A stretch of DNA of 64,000 nucleotides from Tachypleus tridentatus (GCF_004210375.1 NC_134832.1:156299592-156363591); one strand, 5' to 3'. Counted from the first letter of the stretch, positions 35,131 to 47,358 are shown. Notes: a model not told the origin generated them from the sequence alone. A program made the numbers and translations.

Positions 35131-35900
35131 ATTAAATGTCTTTTCTTGCAGGAGTGACAGCTGTGAATTCACTCAGGATGTTCCAAAATAGATAGATGTA
35201 TTTTATATTGGCATATGTAGACGTATTTCAGAGAGATATAAACGTTTGATGGTTCAACGATGTATTCACTTTTGCTTACCTCATACATGATAAGTTTATC
35301 AAAGTTTAACATACAGTGGTGTCGTTCAGCACTGATGTTAAATTTTTAACTGTAAATGCTTCCTTTAACCTTGTTGTCCATTCATCTGTCAACGAGTCTA
35401 TTATTTTAAATTTACAATCTGATACCATATTTGGCGATACTTATATCTAGACTACAGGTAGTTTAGAGATATTGCAATGATAATATTATGTTATTTTTGA
35501 ACTGTAGATCTCAACAATATACAAAATTATGAGTTTTTAGTTTAATGTTTGTGTCTCATAACTCACAGGTCTTATTTTAATATCGATGGGAACTCACACA
35601 TAACTTGTAAGATATAACAAATAAATGTTTCCTTTCTCTGTTTCTCGTGCCAGTCTGATACCAACAGAATGTTTGTACTTTATTCATATCTGTCTGTTAA
35701 AAGTCGTTGTTTTACATTTTTTATCTATTGACGTCCACTTTCTTCATTAATTCTGTCTCAGTTCAAACCCGAACTGTGTGACGTAATATTAGAGTTATGT
35801 GGCTTGACCAATGTCGTGATATTAAATACTGCTTAGTGTAGACATTATTATTTAGTTTATTTCGCAAGTTAATATTCTATGTTTTTTAGGTTTTCTATTA
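35131..35900. other. No feature seen
   Basis: Unique sequence without recognised genes or repeats. Confidence 0.4.
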
Positions 35901-35914
35901 TAAGAGAGTAAAAC

Positions 35915-36223
35915 TAACAGCAGGAAAGGTGGTTCTGGTGAGTCAGGACAGCAGATCTCACTATCAGATTATTCAAGTGCTACATGGGTTATTCTGTGCT
36001 GAAGTTTGTTGGATATAAAGATTAGTGCTGAAAAGTATCCCTGTAAGATGAAAATATGATCTACCTTGAAGATATTCCCACTCCAATGACCAACCAGCCA
36101 GTAAAATCTGACTTGGGATTTGCAGAATTCTATAAGAATGTTATAAAAACAGGCCAATTGGATAGGCTAACAATTGTAATTTCGTCTATATCTGTCAGTC
36201 CACATTTTATTTATGATAACTGA
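35915..36223 (+). pseudogene. Possible broken coding fragment, unidentified
   Basis: Plus-strand frames in succession read KVVLVSQDSRSHYQIIQVLH (about 35918), AEKYPCKMK (about 36030) and, from an ATG at 36056, MIYLEDIPTPMTNQPVKSDL to a stop at 36221-36223. The residue mix looks like real protein, but frameshifts are needed between the parts and no family is recognised. It could be an old retrocopy or transposon remnant. Confidence 0.25.
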
Positions 36224-36239
36224 GGAATGCAGTGTCCGG

Positions 36240-37205
36240 TAAAGCGCAAAACCATTAAATCGAGGTAGTTACAGTTAAAGTAAAAATACGTTTCTGAGAC
36301 TAAGATTCACACTGGTCAGCACTTTTAATATACTTTCAAAATATCATCTGTTTATAATGAATATTAGATTCTTTGACTAAGCTAATAAATTCTAAATTGT
36401 TTTTGTATAAATCAGCAAACTGTTCTTTAAAGATACTTTATAAAATATCACTAAATTAACTATTTTTTTACTGTGTTATTTGATGTTAAGAATAATGACA
36501 GTGAGATAATTACAAACAGTTTAGGTAAGGAACATTTGGAGAACTCATCATTATAATGGTCATGATTTTATTTAAAAGATCTAGTTGGCGATGCCTGAAC
36601 TCACTTCCGCTCAGGGAGAACACACCATCTAACACTTGTGTACCTTTATACGAGCTTGTAGACAGTGCGATAACCACAAGGTGACTATTACATTTTAAGA
36701 ATTAGAGGTTCCCCATTTAAGCCATAAAATGACTTGAAATGTTTGGGCAGATGAACTGGCCAGTTATGTAGATTTGTAGATGAACTGAGGACAGTTTTTG
36801 TATGTAGTGAAAGACACTTTAAATTTTCATCTTGTAGAGAGGCTTTGTCATGATATGAAAGACTGTTTAGAGCAGGTATTAATTTTAGTTAATTTAAGAA
36901 TTCGTATTTAATATTATTTAGTCGTTTCTTTATTGTAACAGAGTTAAAAGCAGGCAATCATTAGAAGTAGTCTTTGTAATTCACTGATATTGTGAATATA
37001 GCGAGGACACGATTTAGTTATAAAAAATATAGAATATGAGAAAAGGAGGAAAAAGCAAAAAACAAATCCAGAATAAAGTCACAGCTAAGAAAATGTTCAA
37101 CGTGAAGTTAACCTTCATTAGAAGTGATAGGCCTAACATTTAATATGTCAGAGTAAGACTAACAATAGAAAAAGAAAGGATAATAATAATAATATATTAA
37201 GTAAA
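36240..37205. other. No feature confirmed
   Basis: Unique sequence. The stretch at about 36740-36790 (WADELASYV on the plus strand) recalls RNase H ends of LINEs but is too short to call. Confidence 0.3.
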
Positions 37206-37209
37206 ACAT

Positions 37210-37455
37210 AGTTTTAATGTAATTTATCCTGATTGAGTGCACTTTTTAAGGTAATTTAACCAGCCTGAGTGCACTTTTTAAATTCATTTAACTGGTCTAA
37301 GTGCAATTTTTAAGGTAATTTAACAGCCTGAGTGCACTTTCAAAGTAATTTAAGTGGTCTGAGTGCACTTTTTAAGGTAATTTAATCAGCTTGAGTACGC
37401 TTTTTAAGGTAATTTAACCAGCCTGAGTGCACTTTTTAAGGTAATTTAACTGGTC
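37210..37455. repeat. Minisatellite, ~32-bp unit, ~7 copies
   Basis: Unit gagtgcactttttaaggtaa then tttaaccagcct, with ccagcct alternating with tggtct. Confidence 0.85.
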
Positions 37456-37459
37456 TTTC

Positions 37460-39640
37460 ATTTTCTCTAATTTATTGAACATCCCTCCAAGAAATAATAA
37501 ATGTAATATAGACTTTTAATTTTTATATCTCCCATTGTTATTTCCCTACAAACCCTCAACTAGATAATCAAACCCACCTATCACATTCCATCTTTCACAA
37601 AATTTCTCTTTAATGTTTCATACATTATTACCTTACACAACACTGTCTGTATTGTCATTTGAAATTACATTGTAGAGCTTAGCTGAATTTCTTCAAGGAT
37701 ATTGTTACACAGTTAGAAAGCCAGAAAATTATGACAGTGTTTTCTGTGTGTTATTATTCTGTGATATTATTTGCATTATTTATTGTAACAGTACCGTTAA
37801 TATATAAAAAGGTAAGCTTAAGTTTTCTGACAAATACAATAAAAAATGCAGAAAAGACAAAGGTGTGTGCTTTATTCCATTTCTTAATGTTTATTTATTT
37901 ATTTATTATTATAACAGTAAGTAAAATGTAAAAATAGAAACTTATGAGATAAAAAATAAAATAGATTCTTCTTAACAGAGTATGCTTGTGAGTAGCTCAT
38001 GGATTATATAATTTAAAACGTTAATGTTCATTGTATATTTGTTCAGTGATTTACAACTTGTGTGGTATAATTATTAGTTACACAACATTCAATGCACACT
38101 AAACAAATAAACAGTTCTAGTACCTTGTTACAACTTTATATCATTCTAGAAAGACAAAGGGTAATTTATATTTATTTCGTAAATGTATATGGTGGTAACA
38201 AAGTAAGTTTAAATCCACCAACCCCAGTATATGTTATGGTGGATAAAATAAGAAAAACATCACAAAGTGTTTCTGAAAAGAAAAAAATGTCACATATATT
38301 TAGAAACATTTAGTGATTATGCAAATAAAGTTTCAAAAGTTTTAGATAAAGAAAAATATTTTAATTTTTAAATCAAAATCACTTTACATTTGCACCATTC
38401 ACCCACGATCTTAATCCTTATATTTATGGACAAAGTTTTAGTGAAAATCCTCAACTGAAAATTTTAATTGTTTTTATTTACAAAATACTTGTAACATTTA
38501 CTGTATACCAAGTTTCGTGAAACCACATTAGGTACTATCATTGTGCATATACATTCATAGTTACATTGTGGTTACAAGCTTATGTTAAATACACAAAATC
38601 AGTTATGTATTTGTTAATTTCATTATCTGCTTTATATCTTCTGTATCATTATTCTTCTGTAAACATGTAAAATATGGCAGTGTACTTTGAATATAAGAGA
38701 TATTGTTGTAGTAATTCTACTTCTAATAAAACATAAACAATATATTTAAAATTTCTCTTGTTCTACAGAGAAATTTTGAAAGAGATAAATGAATGGGAGG
38801 AGTGGTTGTATCGTGCCTTAAGGTGTTTACCTTTGTAGTTTTAACTGTTTTATTTTTCTTATGAATTTCAATTGAGATTTCTTATTTTTTACAGGATGTT
38901 TTTTATTGATATACAGCTGTCATCAGAATTACCATACTTTTCTGAATATTTAAAATACATTGATTTCACAATTAAAGGAAGAGACCCAATAAAAGTCCAT
39001 TGTATTTATTAATGACCACTAGATGGCAGCTGTCTTGTTCCAGGCAACTAGAAAAAAAATTATACCAAATACTTGGTGAGCTTCTTTGTAAGTTAAATCT
39101 GTAAAGAAATGTTTTGTACAAATATAATGTTCAAGAGACACAAAAAGTGGTGGCAAAAGAAAATTATAAACTAATTCTGAGGGGAGTTTTGATGTAGTTG
39201 TTTTATTAAGTAAAACTTTTAATTCACTGTTTAATAATATTTCATCCCTGCAAGAATGTGTCTGTGTATAAATATTTAATACATGATTTAAACATTAAAA
39301 CAAAATAAAATGATAAACTTTAAAACAGCAGGTCTTAATGAACTAAAAGTTTGTATTTCTGTTAAATCTAAAAATTGTAGCAATATATGAACCTGTTTAC
39401 ATTATGTAATCTGACTCTCTGTTAACACATATATAGTTTTATATTTATTTCAAAAACAGCACTGTTATTGACAGTTTCAAAAATATGTATAATTTTACTA
39501 AATACATTTGAAGGGTAACCTTTTGAAAGTGCTCAGGTTATAGAGTTTTTGTCACTTTATAGAGCTTTGAGTTAAGCATTTAAATTAGTGTTCTATATAT
39601 TTATATGTAGAAAATTATATATTTTATAAACTGATATATA
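37460..39640. other. No feature seen
   Basis: AT-rich unique sequence. The frames at 37731-37931 and 38092-38313 are low-complexity or lack domains. Confidence 0.4.
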
Positions 39641-39649
39641 GGAAATTAC

Positions 39650-40620
39650 AATGCAGAAGAGTCTGATCAGAGAGTCAATGTATAAGACTCAAGAAATTAT
39701 GTAAGAAGTCCTAGTGGTCAGGAAGCATCCAGTAAAGGAAAATCATGTGTACTTGACCAAAGGATTCCTGAAAGAGTTAAAACCTCTCACAGAGAGAGAG
39801 AGAGAAGAAGTTAAGGTCTTCCAGAATTCCCATTCTACTGTGGGTAGTAAAGAACTTCTCCAACTTTATGAAAAACCCATCTCAAGCAGCTTCTTTAATG
39901 AGTTTCTTTGTTTGCTTTGAAGTTAAGCAAAAAGCTACACAATAGTCTACTTGTACTTTGCCTACCACAGTTATAAAAAAAACAGTTTTTAGTGTTGTAA
40001 GTCTGTAGACATGCTGCTGTGCCACTGGTGGACTCTTGAAGAAATAAGTGAATGTGGGTTGCTGACTTGGCCCAAAAAAGTTAGTAGTAGCAGCCAGTTG
40101 ACTGTGTAATTGTGAGTCTTAAGGATAAGTAAGTGAAAATGACATGCAAAAGATCATACTTCTTGGCAAAACAAGAACTGAGCTGAAGAAAGACCAAATG
40201 GCAGTGTCCAGAACTGGAAGACAGTACTATTGTGGATGAACCAAAGAAAAGGATGTCACAATGGAGCAATTGAGATGTGAAGATAGGTGGCCAACAAACT
40301 GAACTTGGTCATTCAAAGTTCTGAGGAAGAAACTCGCTAAAATGAGAGGTAGAACTCCATGGTGAAGTGAGGTATCTCAAGAAAGGTGTACAGTCAAAAC
40401 AGATCTACAATGAGTTTCCAATATTCCATATTTTTTGGATAAAAGAAATAAATGAGAGTAAAATTCCTGTTGAGTTGTCATAGAGAATCTTGAACAAACT
40501 CAACAAAACAAATGGAAGAGATACAATCCTGAGGAGGAGGGAAAGAGATCTGGGAAGTCATGAAGAGTTGCCAAAAAGACACATAAGTAAACATACAAAG
40601 AGATAATATTTAATACTAAC
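39650..40620 (+). other. Unidentified purine-rich segment with broken frames, interrupted by a SINE B
   Basis: Compositionally distinct (AG-rich, higher GC). Plus-strand frames read LTKGFLKELKPLTEREREEV at about 39750 and, after the SINE, ELHGEVRYLKKGVQSKQIYN at about 40350 and RDTILRRRERDLGSHEELPK at about 40520, with stops between. It may be the remains of a transposon gene. No family recognised. Confidence 0.3.
39901..40037 (-). mobile_element. tRNA-derived SINE, family B, full-length minus copy
   Basis: The reverse complement gives the head ccaccagtggcacagcagca, the anticodon-arm region tctacagacttacaacacta, and the tail tagctttttgcttaacttca. Inserted in the purine-rich segment. Confidence 0.8.
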
Positions 40621-41051
40621 ATGTGAACATAACATAAAAACTTTTAGTATTTACAAAGTAAATAAAATAGTAAACCTAGAAATCAATGAAATTTGAATGT
40701 AAAGCATAAAACAAAACATAAGGTGCAAAATCAATAAAAGAAAGCTGGAGATAAAAGACCCTTCAGTAAGAAATACAGAAGTCCATCCAAATAACCTATA
40801 ACTGAAAGGACATAAAATCACACCAATTTCAAAACGATGAGAGTAAAAGGCACCCAGTTAATAATAACAGTTTTCACTTAACTCTATTCCCAAATTAGAT
40901 GTGACTTGTAGTAAAAAATAATTGATCTTTAAATGTAAATTTAAACACAGGTAACCTAGATGGTGTAACATGTTTACCATTATACATTTAATTTACTAAC
41001 CTATGTTTATTATAGTATAGTGTTTTTTATGCATGTGAAATTATTCATTGT

Positions 41052-41258
41052 TCACTGAGATATTCTTGTAGTACCAGTCATCAAGTCCTTTTTCACTTTA
41101 CTTTTATCAGTCATCTGTGTTGACAAATGCAGGGTGAGTCCTTTATATTGGGCTTCTATATTCAAGGATTCCAGCTCAGTCATGAATGTCCGTTCTTTTC
41201 CCATGTCTTTATTATTATTGCATGCAATTTTCAGCTGTACTACACTGGTCTCAAGTGA
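41052..41258 (-). CDS. Candidate coding exon, unrecognised
   Basis: Minus-strand frame of 68 residues after an acceptor-like cagctcttatatag: SLETSVVQLKIACNNNKDMG, KERTFMTELESLNIEAQYKG, LTLHLSTQMTDKSKVKKDLM, ending TGTTRISQ and a stop at 41052-41054. Composition is strongly protein-like (charged, helical). A donor before the stop is possible (ctca then gtgaac). It lies downstream of the unrecognised gene at 45.5-43.0 kb on the same strand, but that gene already has a stop at 43043. Confidence 0.4.
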   Translation of the reverse strand, partial: SLETSVVQLKIACNNNKDMGKERTFMTELESLNIEAQYKGLTLHLSTQMTDKSKVKKDLMTGTTRISQ

Positions 41259-41641
41259 CTATATAAGAGCTGGTCAGTCATCAAAAACACTTTGAAGTAG
41301 AGTTAAAACAGTACTTGAAGACTGATTTTATAAGCCTCCATGTTTCTTTTGTGATGATTTCCATTAAAAATCTGAGTCACTGTCACACTACTGTACAAAT
41401 CTGTGTTTTGTCATGCCTGGTCTATTACACTTCCATGAATTTTCCTTCCCAAACATCTCAGGGCATGTAAGACTGGGTGGAAAATATTGGCTGAACACAA
41501 ATCTTCCCTTATAATTTTGTCACCCTGTAATTTTAATCAGAGCTTCAAATTTACACTTTTCTCTGTCTTTATTATAATTATATGTTTCATAGGGGCTTTC
41601 TACAAGAATTACTTGAGATGTTTTTTCATGATGGCTGGAAT

Positions 41642-41836
41642 GGGTATTGAAACTTTAATTAAATTAAAGTACAGAACAGTGTTTCAACTGTCTTAGACAA
41701 TCTTCAGGTTAACAAAGAGAGTTTGCAGCTATACTAAAAACATTGTTCTGTACTTTATTTCAATTAAAGTGTTAATACCTATACCATCTGTCTTGAGAAT
41801 ACATTTTTACTTCAAGTGGGTTTCTCATCATCATGA
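41642..41836. mobile_element. Penelope-type terminal repeats, inverted solo pair
   Basis: 41642-41685 is the reverse complement of 41737-41780 (arms around ctgttctgtactttaattta and attgttctgtactttatttc). Left of the spacer the minus strand holds cctgaagattgtctaagaca then gttgaaac, a hammerhead-like core. The right half ends with tttttacttcaagtgggttt and catcatgaatt, the same 3' end as the copies at 15.4 and 35.0 kb. Confidence 0.65.
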
Positions 41837-41844
41837 ATTACTTG

Positions 41845-42575
41845 ATGTGACTCTAGATTATCTGTAATAAGAAAGCCTAACGTTACTTAATCAATGCTTA
41901 AATAAGTTTAACAACAAATACCACATTCTGTCTGAATCACTTTACTATAGATAAAACTTTTATTGACATGGAAATAATTCTAGCAGCAAACCTTGTCAAC
42001 AAAACCACAGTGTTCTCAGGGATGCATTGAAATGGTGTCATATTTGACATATCTGGTTAGTAAAGCTTAGCAAATCAATATTTCATTATGTGTGTGACAG
42101 GTTCTTGTCCATAAATTGTGGTGACATATACGTCGATGTTAATTGTCATTTCTTATTTCCATGCAGATGGTCTGAATTTCAAAATGGATGCCCTGAACAT
42201 TAACAGAAAATCTGTCAGTAATGAATCAGTGTGCCATTTGGATAATTTTTAGATATTGTTGCCAAGAATCTAGCCAGAAAAATATCAAACTTAGAATTTG
42301 TGACACCAGCAAGGAAATTATAAAATTTTGTTTGATATAAAAATGAATTGTTTTCCAGTTAATGTTGCATTATAATTTTTCAAAATTTACAGTAAAGTAA
42401 TTATGGATGTTTAATCAGTTTGGTTCTGCCTGAATATGAATTAGGTTATAGTGAACATTTATTCTGTGATATGGATTAGATAATGATTGGCTAAAATGTT
42501 TTCAGTTTTATTCTGAAAATGAATTTTCAGAATTTTCTCATACTTTTAAAAAAAGTTTCATAAATATTACAGCTT
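41845..42575. other. No feature confirmed
   Basis: Unique sequence. A strong minus-strand acceptor at about 42177 (ttctgttaatgttcag) is followed by only 17 open codons without a donor, so no exon is called. Confidence 0.35.
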
Positions 42576-42578
42576 TGT

Positions 42579-42737
42579 TTACAGAACTTGTAGACAACTT
42601 GAACTCCTTTGTTTTCTGTTTTCAACCCTTATTGTGCTTAACCTTGTTCCACTGGTTTTCATTACAGAACTGGAATCATCCTTACAAGCATGTTCTTTTT
42701 CTTTAATTAATAAAGTTTTTGCAAAATGTAAAGCTGG
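42579..42737 (-). CDS. Weak candidate terminal coding exon
   Basis: Minus-strand frame with KDDSSSVMKTSGTRLSTIRV then ENRKQRSSSCLQVL and a stop at 42579-42581. It is serine/basic-rich like a disordered tail. Splice acceptor unclear; it may be chance. Confidence 0.2.
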   Translation of the reverse strand, partial: PALHFAKTLLIKEKEHACKDDSSSVMKTSGTRLSTIRVENRKQRSSSCLQVL

Positions 42738-42860
42738 TTAAGAGACACAAATAATTATTTCATAACTCTGAGAAAGTCAGGAACTCTGTAACTCTGAACA
42801 TTTTAAATTAAATATTTCAAACCAATTTTTAAAGTTAAAGTTAACAATAACCATTTCTTT

Positions 42861-42972
42861 GTTTAGGATTAAGCACAATGGGCTATCTGTGCTCTGCCCA
42901 CCATGGGTATCAAAATCCAGTGTTTAGCAGTGTGAGTTCACAGACATACTGCTGCACCACTAGAGTGCAATA
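42861..42972 (-). mobile_element. tRNA-derived SINE, family B
   Basis: Minus copy: gtttaggattaagcacaatg, ggctatctgtgctctgccca, ccatgggtatcaaaatccag. It lies just 3' of the stop codon at 43043, so probably in that gene's 3' UTR. Confidence 0.75.
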
Positions 42973-43042
42973 GTAAATTGTATTTGAATTTGAATATGCA
43001 CACTTTAGGCTTTCAAGATAATAAAATTATTGCAACCCACAT

Positions 43043-43232
43043 TTACAATGTCTGCATATAGAGTAACTTATCAAGTATAGCCTCAACTGCTGGTTCAAAC
43101 AAAGGTATTGTCATTTCTTCTGGGTATCCAGTGTCTTTTGCCAAGCCACCTGTGACAGAAAAAGACTGCAGTGCTTGGTCTCTATTGTTCATCAACAGCA
43201 TAGCAATAGATAAACCACATTGAGCATTTCTC
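43043..43232 (-). CDS. Terminal exon of an unrecognised gene
   Basis: Minus-strand exon after acceptor tttctaacactag, with 62 open codons: RNAQCGLSIAMLLMNNRDQA, LQSFSVTGGLAKDTGYPEEM, TIPLFEPAVEAILDKLLYMQ, TL and stop (43043-43045). Its first G completes a TG|G (Trp) codon from the exon at 43479-43406. The helical pattern and NNRDQALQSF recall TPR- or HEAT-like solenoid repeats, but no family is named. Too short from its first ATG to appear as a long ORF. Confidence 0.6.
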
Positions 43233-43405
43233 CTAGTGTTAGAAATGTTCTTATAATATTAACATCAAACCAGGCTATTATTTCCATCTGAAAAGATAAT
43301 TACAGGAATTTTAAAAACAAAACACTTGTCTCAACTTGAGGCTTTCTTATGTAAATAAGTTTGTTTCAAAATGCATTTGAAAATGTTACAACAAAAAATA
43401 ATTAC

Positions 43406-43479
43406 CATAGTTTGGTGGCAATGGGAAAAGCATATGTTCTGCATAAAAGGAAGGATATTCTGTTGTCAGATGGCACACA
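43406..43479 (-). CDS. Internal exon of the same unrecognised gene
   Basis: 74 bp, donor gtaatt, acceptor cagcttcag. Phase 0 to 2: CVPSDNRISFLLCRTYAFPI, ATKL plus TG. A second, stronger acceptor (ccttttatgcag) inside would give a shorter exon in the same frame (TYAFPIATKLW), but its phase would not fit the exon at 44568. Confidence 0.5.
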
Positions 43480-43499
43480 CTGAAGCTGACCTTCACATA

Positions 43500-44560
43500 C
43501 ATACAGTTATATACAATATTTCATTGTTCACCCATAATATCAGTTTATAATAAGGTTAACAGAATTTTTGGAAGCAACTGGTGCATTATAGTAGTTATAA
43601 AAGATAGCAGTGTTATTTTCAAACGTTTTTAGTTTAATTTGTATAACTTTGATGCACTTTGGATATGGTCCAGTATGTTAATTCACTAAGATGATATAAA
43701 TTAGTTCATTAATTTGACTTTACTACTACATTCCATATACACATATGTGTAATTAAGTTATAAAATGCATCACAACACAAATGAATGAATTAGTGGGGAA
43801 TCTAACTTGTTTCATACTATATTATTCTGTATATATAAATGTATTGTTGCACTGTATATATAAAATATATAAGCTTGGGAATTAATCAAAAGTACACAGT
43901 AATGCACATCCATACACAAACAGAAGTTATACATGAGCAAACAAAGCCAATGTTTAAGTGCTACACAAGTACACTGACTGTAGTATCATTATCACCATAT
44001 CACAGAAGCAAATAAATAATGAGGCTGTTCAATTTCATATTATTTGTTAGTGGAGACATTATTACATCCTGGGTAACCAGTGTAAGAAGTAAACGCTAAC
44101 TAACATGGATAATTATTCATTCTGTATAGGTGCACTGGATACAGTATTTCACATTCACCACAACCTATCACCATTTTTTTAAGCTTCTTCATAGTTTTCA
44201 AATTATATAAAAAAATCTGCAGAACAAACACTTATGTGTTTTTAACTGACAAACAAGAACTGATGTTATGATAAAGGTATATGAGTAACTAAATCTAAAA
44301 CATATTTCCATATAAAAGTATAAAAATTACCTGATTATGTACCTATACTTTTTATATTACCACACAAGTTTTAGCTTTGTAACACGTCTAATGTAGTGAA
44401 ATATTTACTTACCATCCCAATTTAATTTTTATCATAATGTGTATATATAATTCTCCCCTTCATTTGATCAAATTTTTGTCTGGTTATCAATGCCACATGA
44501 AAGGACCAATTACTGCTTGATATATATACTTTTCTGTAATGTATCTGTGTTAACAGAATG
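43500..44560. other. No feature seen; intron between exons
   Basis: AT-rich intronic sequence of the unrecognised minus-strand gene, with no repeat recognised. Confidence 0.4.
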
Positions 44561-44567
44561 GTGTCAC

Positions 44568-44635
44568 CTGTTTATCATTGTCAAACTCAGGGCTATCCTT
44601 TACTGAGAATTTCTTCAAACCTTCCAGCAGATGTG
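44568..44635 (-). CDS. Internal exon of the same unrecognised gene (68 bp)
   Basis: Acceptor gatactcag, donor cag then gtgaca. The first two bases CA complete GCA with the G from the previous exon, giving A HLLEGLKKFSVKDSPEFDND KQ. Ends in phase 0, as the next exon needs. Confidence 0.55.
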
Positions 44636-45388
44636 CTGAGTATCATTTTTTTATCAGTTTTGATTATTAGTGCTAGTTAACTGTGTCACATAGTTATTAT
44701 TTCACGATGTAGGTGATCTCTTCTACAACATTTCTTTATATGTTTGTGCCACACCCAGAAACTTCTAAGATTATGTAAATTCGTCATAGTTTCTTTCTTA
44801 ATTGCTAAAGCAATTGCATAAAAACATTTAATATATCCAGTTGCTTCAAGAAGTATTTCACAACACTACCTGGTCCATAAATTAATGTGTTGTGGGAGGA
44901 ATCTACAGTTAAAAGAAGTGTGTATATTGACCTGTGCTAAACTCCTTTCGTATGTAAACTGAATCAGTTGAAATTCTACAAGTTTTCAAATAATTAGTGC
45001 TTCTTTATCAATGTTAAAATTTGTCACCAACAATGAATTAGGCCTCTACATCGTTCTTTGCTTTTCCTACTGAAATTACATTTTTGGTGAAGAAATGAAA
45101 AACTTATTTACCAGGTTAAAAAGGTATTTATTTATTTAACTTATTTATAGATTACCAGCTGGTCTGCCTGATAATAATTTATTGTAATGACATGCTATTT
45201 CAAGCTCTTGAAGTATTTTCAGCTATTAATGATGAGAAAAATTAATTTATATTAAAACTTACATTTCATAATAATATAAGATCTACTTTATTTATTTGTT
45301 TCTGTTTTGATATCCAACTTGTCAATGTTCCCATTCAGTGTTCAGATTCAGTCAAATATCATGTAATTCTTACTTCAAAATATCTTAC

Positions 45389-45466
45389 CTTGAAGGCTCA
45401 GATGACAGCTCTCAACAAAAAACTTATATGGTCTTTTTGCGTTTTCTTTTTCATTGGAATCAGAAA
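45389..45466 (-). CDS. Most upstream exon found of the unrecognised gene
   Basis: Donor cttcaag then gtaaga is strong. The open frame reads SDSNEKENAKRPYKFFVESC then HLSLQ plus G, phase 1, matching the next exon's two-base start. The acceptor is uncertain (gtattttaagtaag, or an upstream tttgcag that would hit a stop in this frame). Further upstream exons would lie beyond the minisatellites at 45.6-52.8 kb. Confidence 0.5.
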
Positions 45467-45559
45467 CTTACTTAAAATACCTGCAAATCATTATTCCAGA
45501 TATTTGTTCCTTCTTAACAAAATTAATAACTTCTCACAGAAAGTAGTGATCTGTCTCAA

Positions 45560-47350
45560 GACTCAAAAGTACTGAAAAAATGATTGACTAACCACTGCAG
45601 ACAGTGGTCTCTCTTCAGACTTGTCACTGCTAAACAGAATACTTCATTTACCACTCCAGATAGTAATCTGCCTCTATAACTATTTCAACTTAACATAGCA
45701 GGTAGTGACTGATTTCAAGACTTCTTTCTAATGAACAAAGTAGTTGGCATACCAGTACTGAGATTTCTGTGGATATGTTTCCAGTGAAGAAATTATTTAA
45801 TTTGTCATTACAAATAGTAACCAGTCTCTAAAATTATTCCACCTTAGCAAATCAGTTGATTTACTGTAGCAGATAGTGATTTCTCTCCAGACTTATTCCT
45901 TCTTAACAAATCAGTTGATTTACCTGTAGCAGATAGTGATTTCTCTCCAGACTTATTCCTTCTTAACAAATCAATTGATTTACTGTAGCAGAAAGTGATT
46001 TCTCTCCAGACTTATTCCTTCTTAAAAAAACACTTGATTTACTGTAGCAGATACTGATTTCTCTTCAGACTTATTCCTTCTTAATAATACACTTGATTTA
46101 CTGTAGCAAATAGTGATTTCTCTCCAGACTTATTCCTTCTTAACAAATCAATTGATTTACTGTAGCAGATAGTGATTTCTCACCAGACTTATTCCTTCTT
46201 AAAAAAACACTTGATTTACTGTAGCAGATATTGATTTCTCTCCAGACTTTTTCCTTCTTAACAAAACACTTGATATACTGTAGCAGATAGTGATTTCTCT
46301 CCAGACTTATTCCTTCTTAACAAAACACTTGATTTACTGCAGCAGATATTGATTTCTCTCCAGACTTATTCCTTCTTAACAAAACACTTGATATACTGTA
46401 GCAGATAGTGATTTCTCTCCAGACTTATTCCTTCTTAACAAAACACTTGATATACTGTAGCAGATATTGATTTCTCTCCAGACTTATTCCTTCTTAACAA
46501 AACACTTGATATACTGTAGCAGATAATTATTTCTCTCCAGACTTATTCCTTCTTAACAAAACACTTGATTTTTTATTGGAACTAATGACCATTCTTGAAA
46601 CTGTTCCTTCTAAACAAAATAGTTGTATTTCCACTTGAAGTGATGATCTATCTCCAGACTTGTTATTTATCTTTTTCCAGTTCCATTGCTTCTGAACAAA
46701 ATAGTTGATTTACCACTGCAGGTAGGGATTTGTCTCCAGAATTTTTCCTTCTGAAGAAACAAAAAAAAGTTGACTTAACACTGCAGGTAATGATCTCTCT
46801 ATAGACTCATTACTTTTAAACAAAATAGTTGACCTACTGCTGCAGGTAGTTATCTATCTCCACCACTGTTACTTTTGAACAAAATAGTTGAATTTCCACT
46901 TCAAGTAATGATCTATCTCCAACCACGATGCTTCTCCACAAATAGTTTACTTTCCAATCCAGATAGTCATCTGTCTCCAGGCTCATTCCTTCTCAGCAAA
47001 ACTAGTGACTTACCACTGTAAGTAATGATCTATCTCCAGCTTTGTAAGTAATACACAAAGTGACTGTCTTTCTACCCCAATTAATGGTCTCTCTTGTGAC
47101 TCATTGCTACTGAACAAAATTGTTGACTTACCACTTAAAATAATGATCTGTATCTAGGTTCATTCCTAGTGAACAAAATTGTTAACTTATCACTACAGGT
47201 AGTAATATCTCTCTTCACTAGTTTCTACTGAACAAAATATTCCACTTCACATGGAGTAAGTGATCTATCTACAGTATTGTTGGTAATGAATAACACAGTT
47301 AATTTACCACTGCAAGTAGTGATCTGTCTCTAGGTTTGTACCTACTGAAC
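45560..47350. repeat. Minisatellite, 59-bp unit, ~30 copies, homogeneous core
   Basis: Unit gatttactgtagcagatagt, gatttctctccagacttatt, ccttcttaacaaaacactt. Copies from about 45848 to 46560 are nearly identical; the flanks on both sides are old and diverged, typical of core-out amplification. Confidence 0.92.
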
Positions 47351-47358
47351 AAAACAGT

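Noticed and set aside
42100..42177. Possible exon after a strong acceptor (GIHFEIQTICMEIRND)
   Set aside because: Stops after 17 codons with no donor; no link to neighbouring exons.
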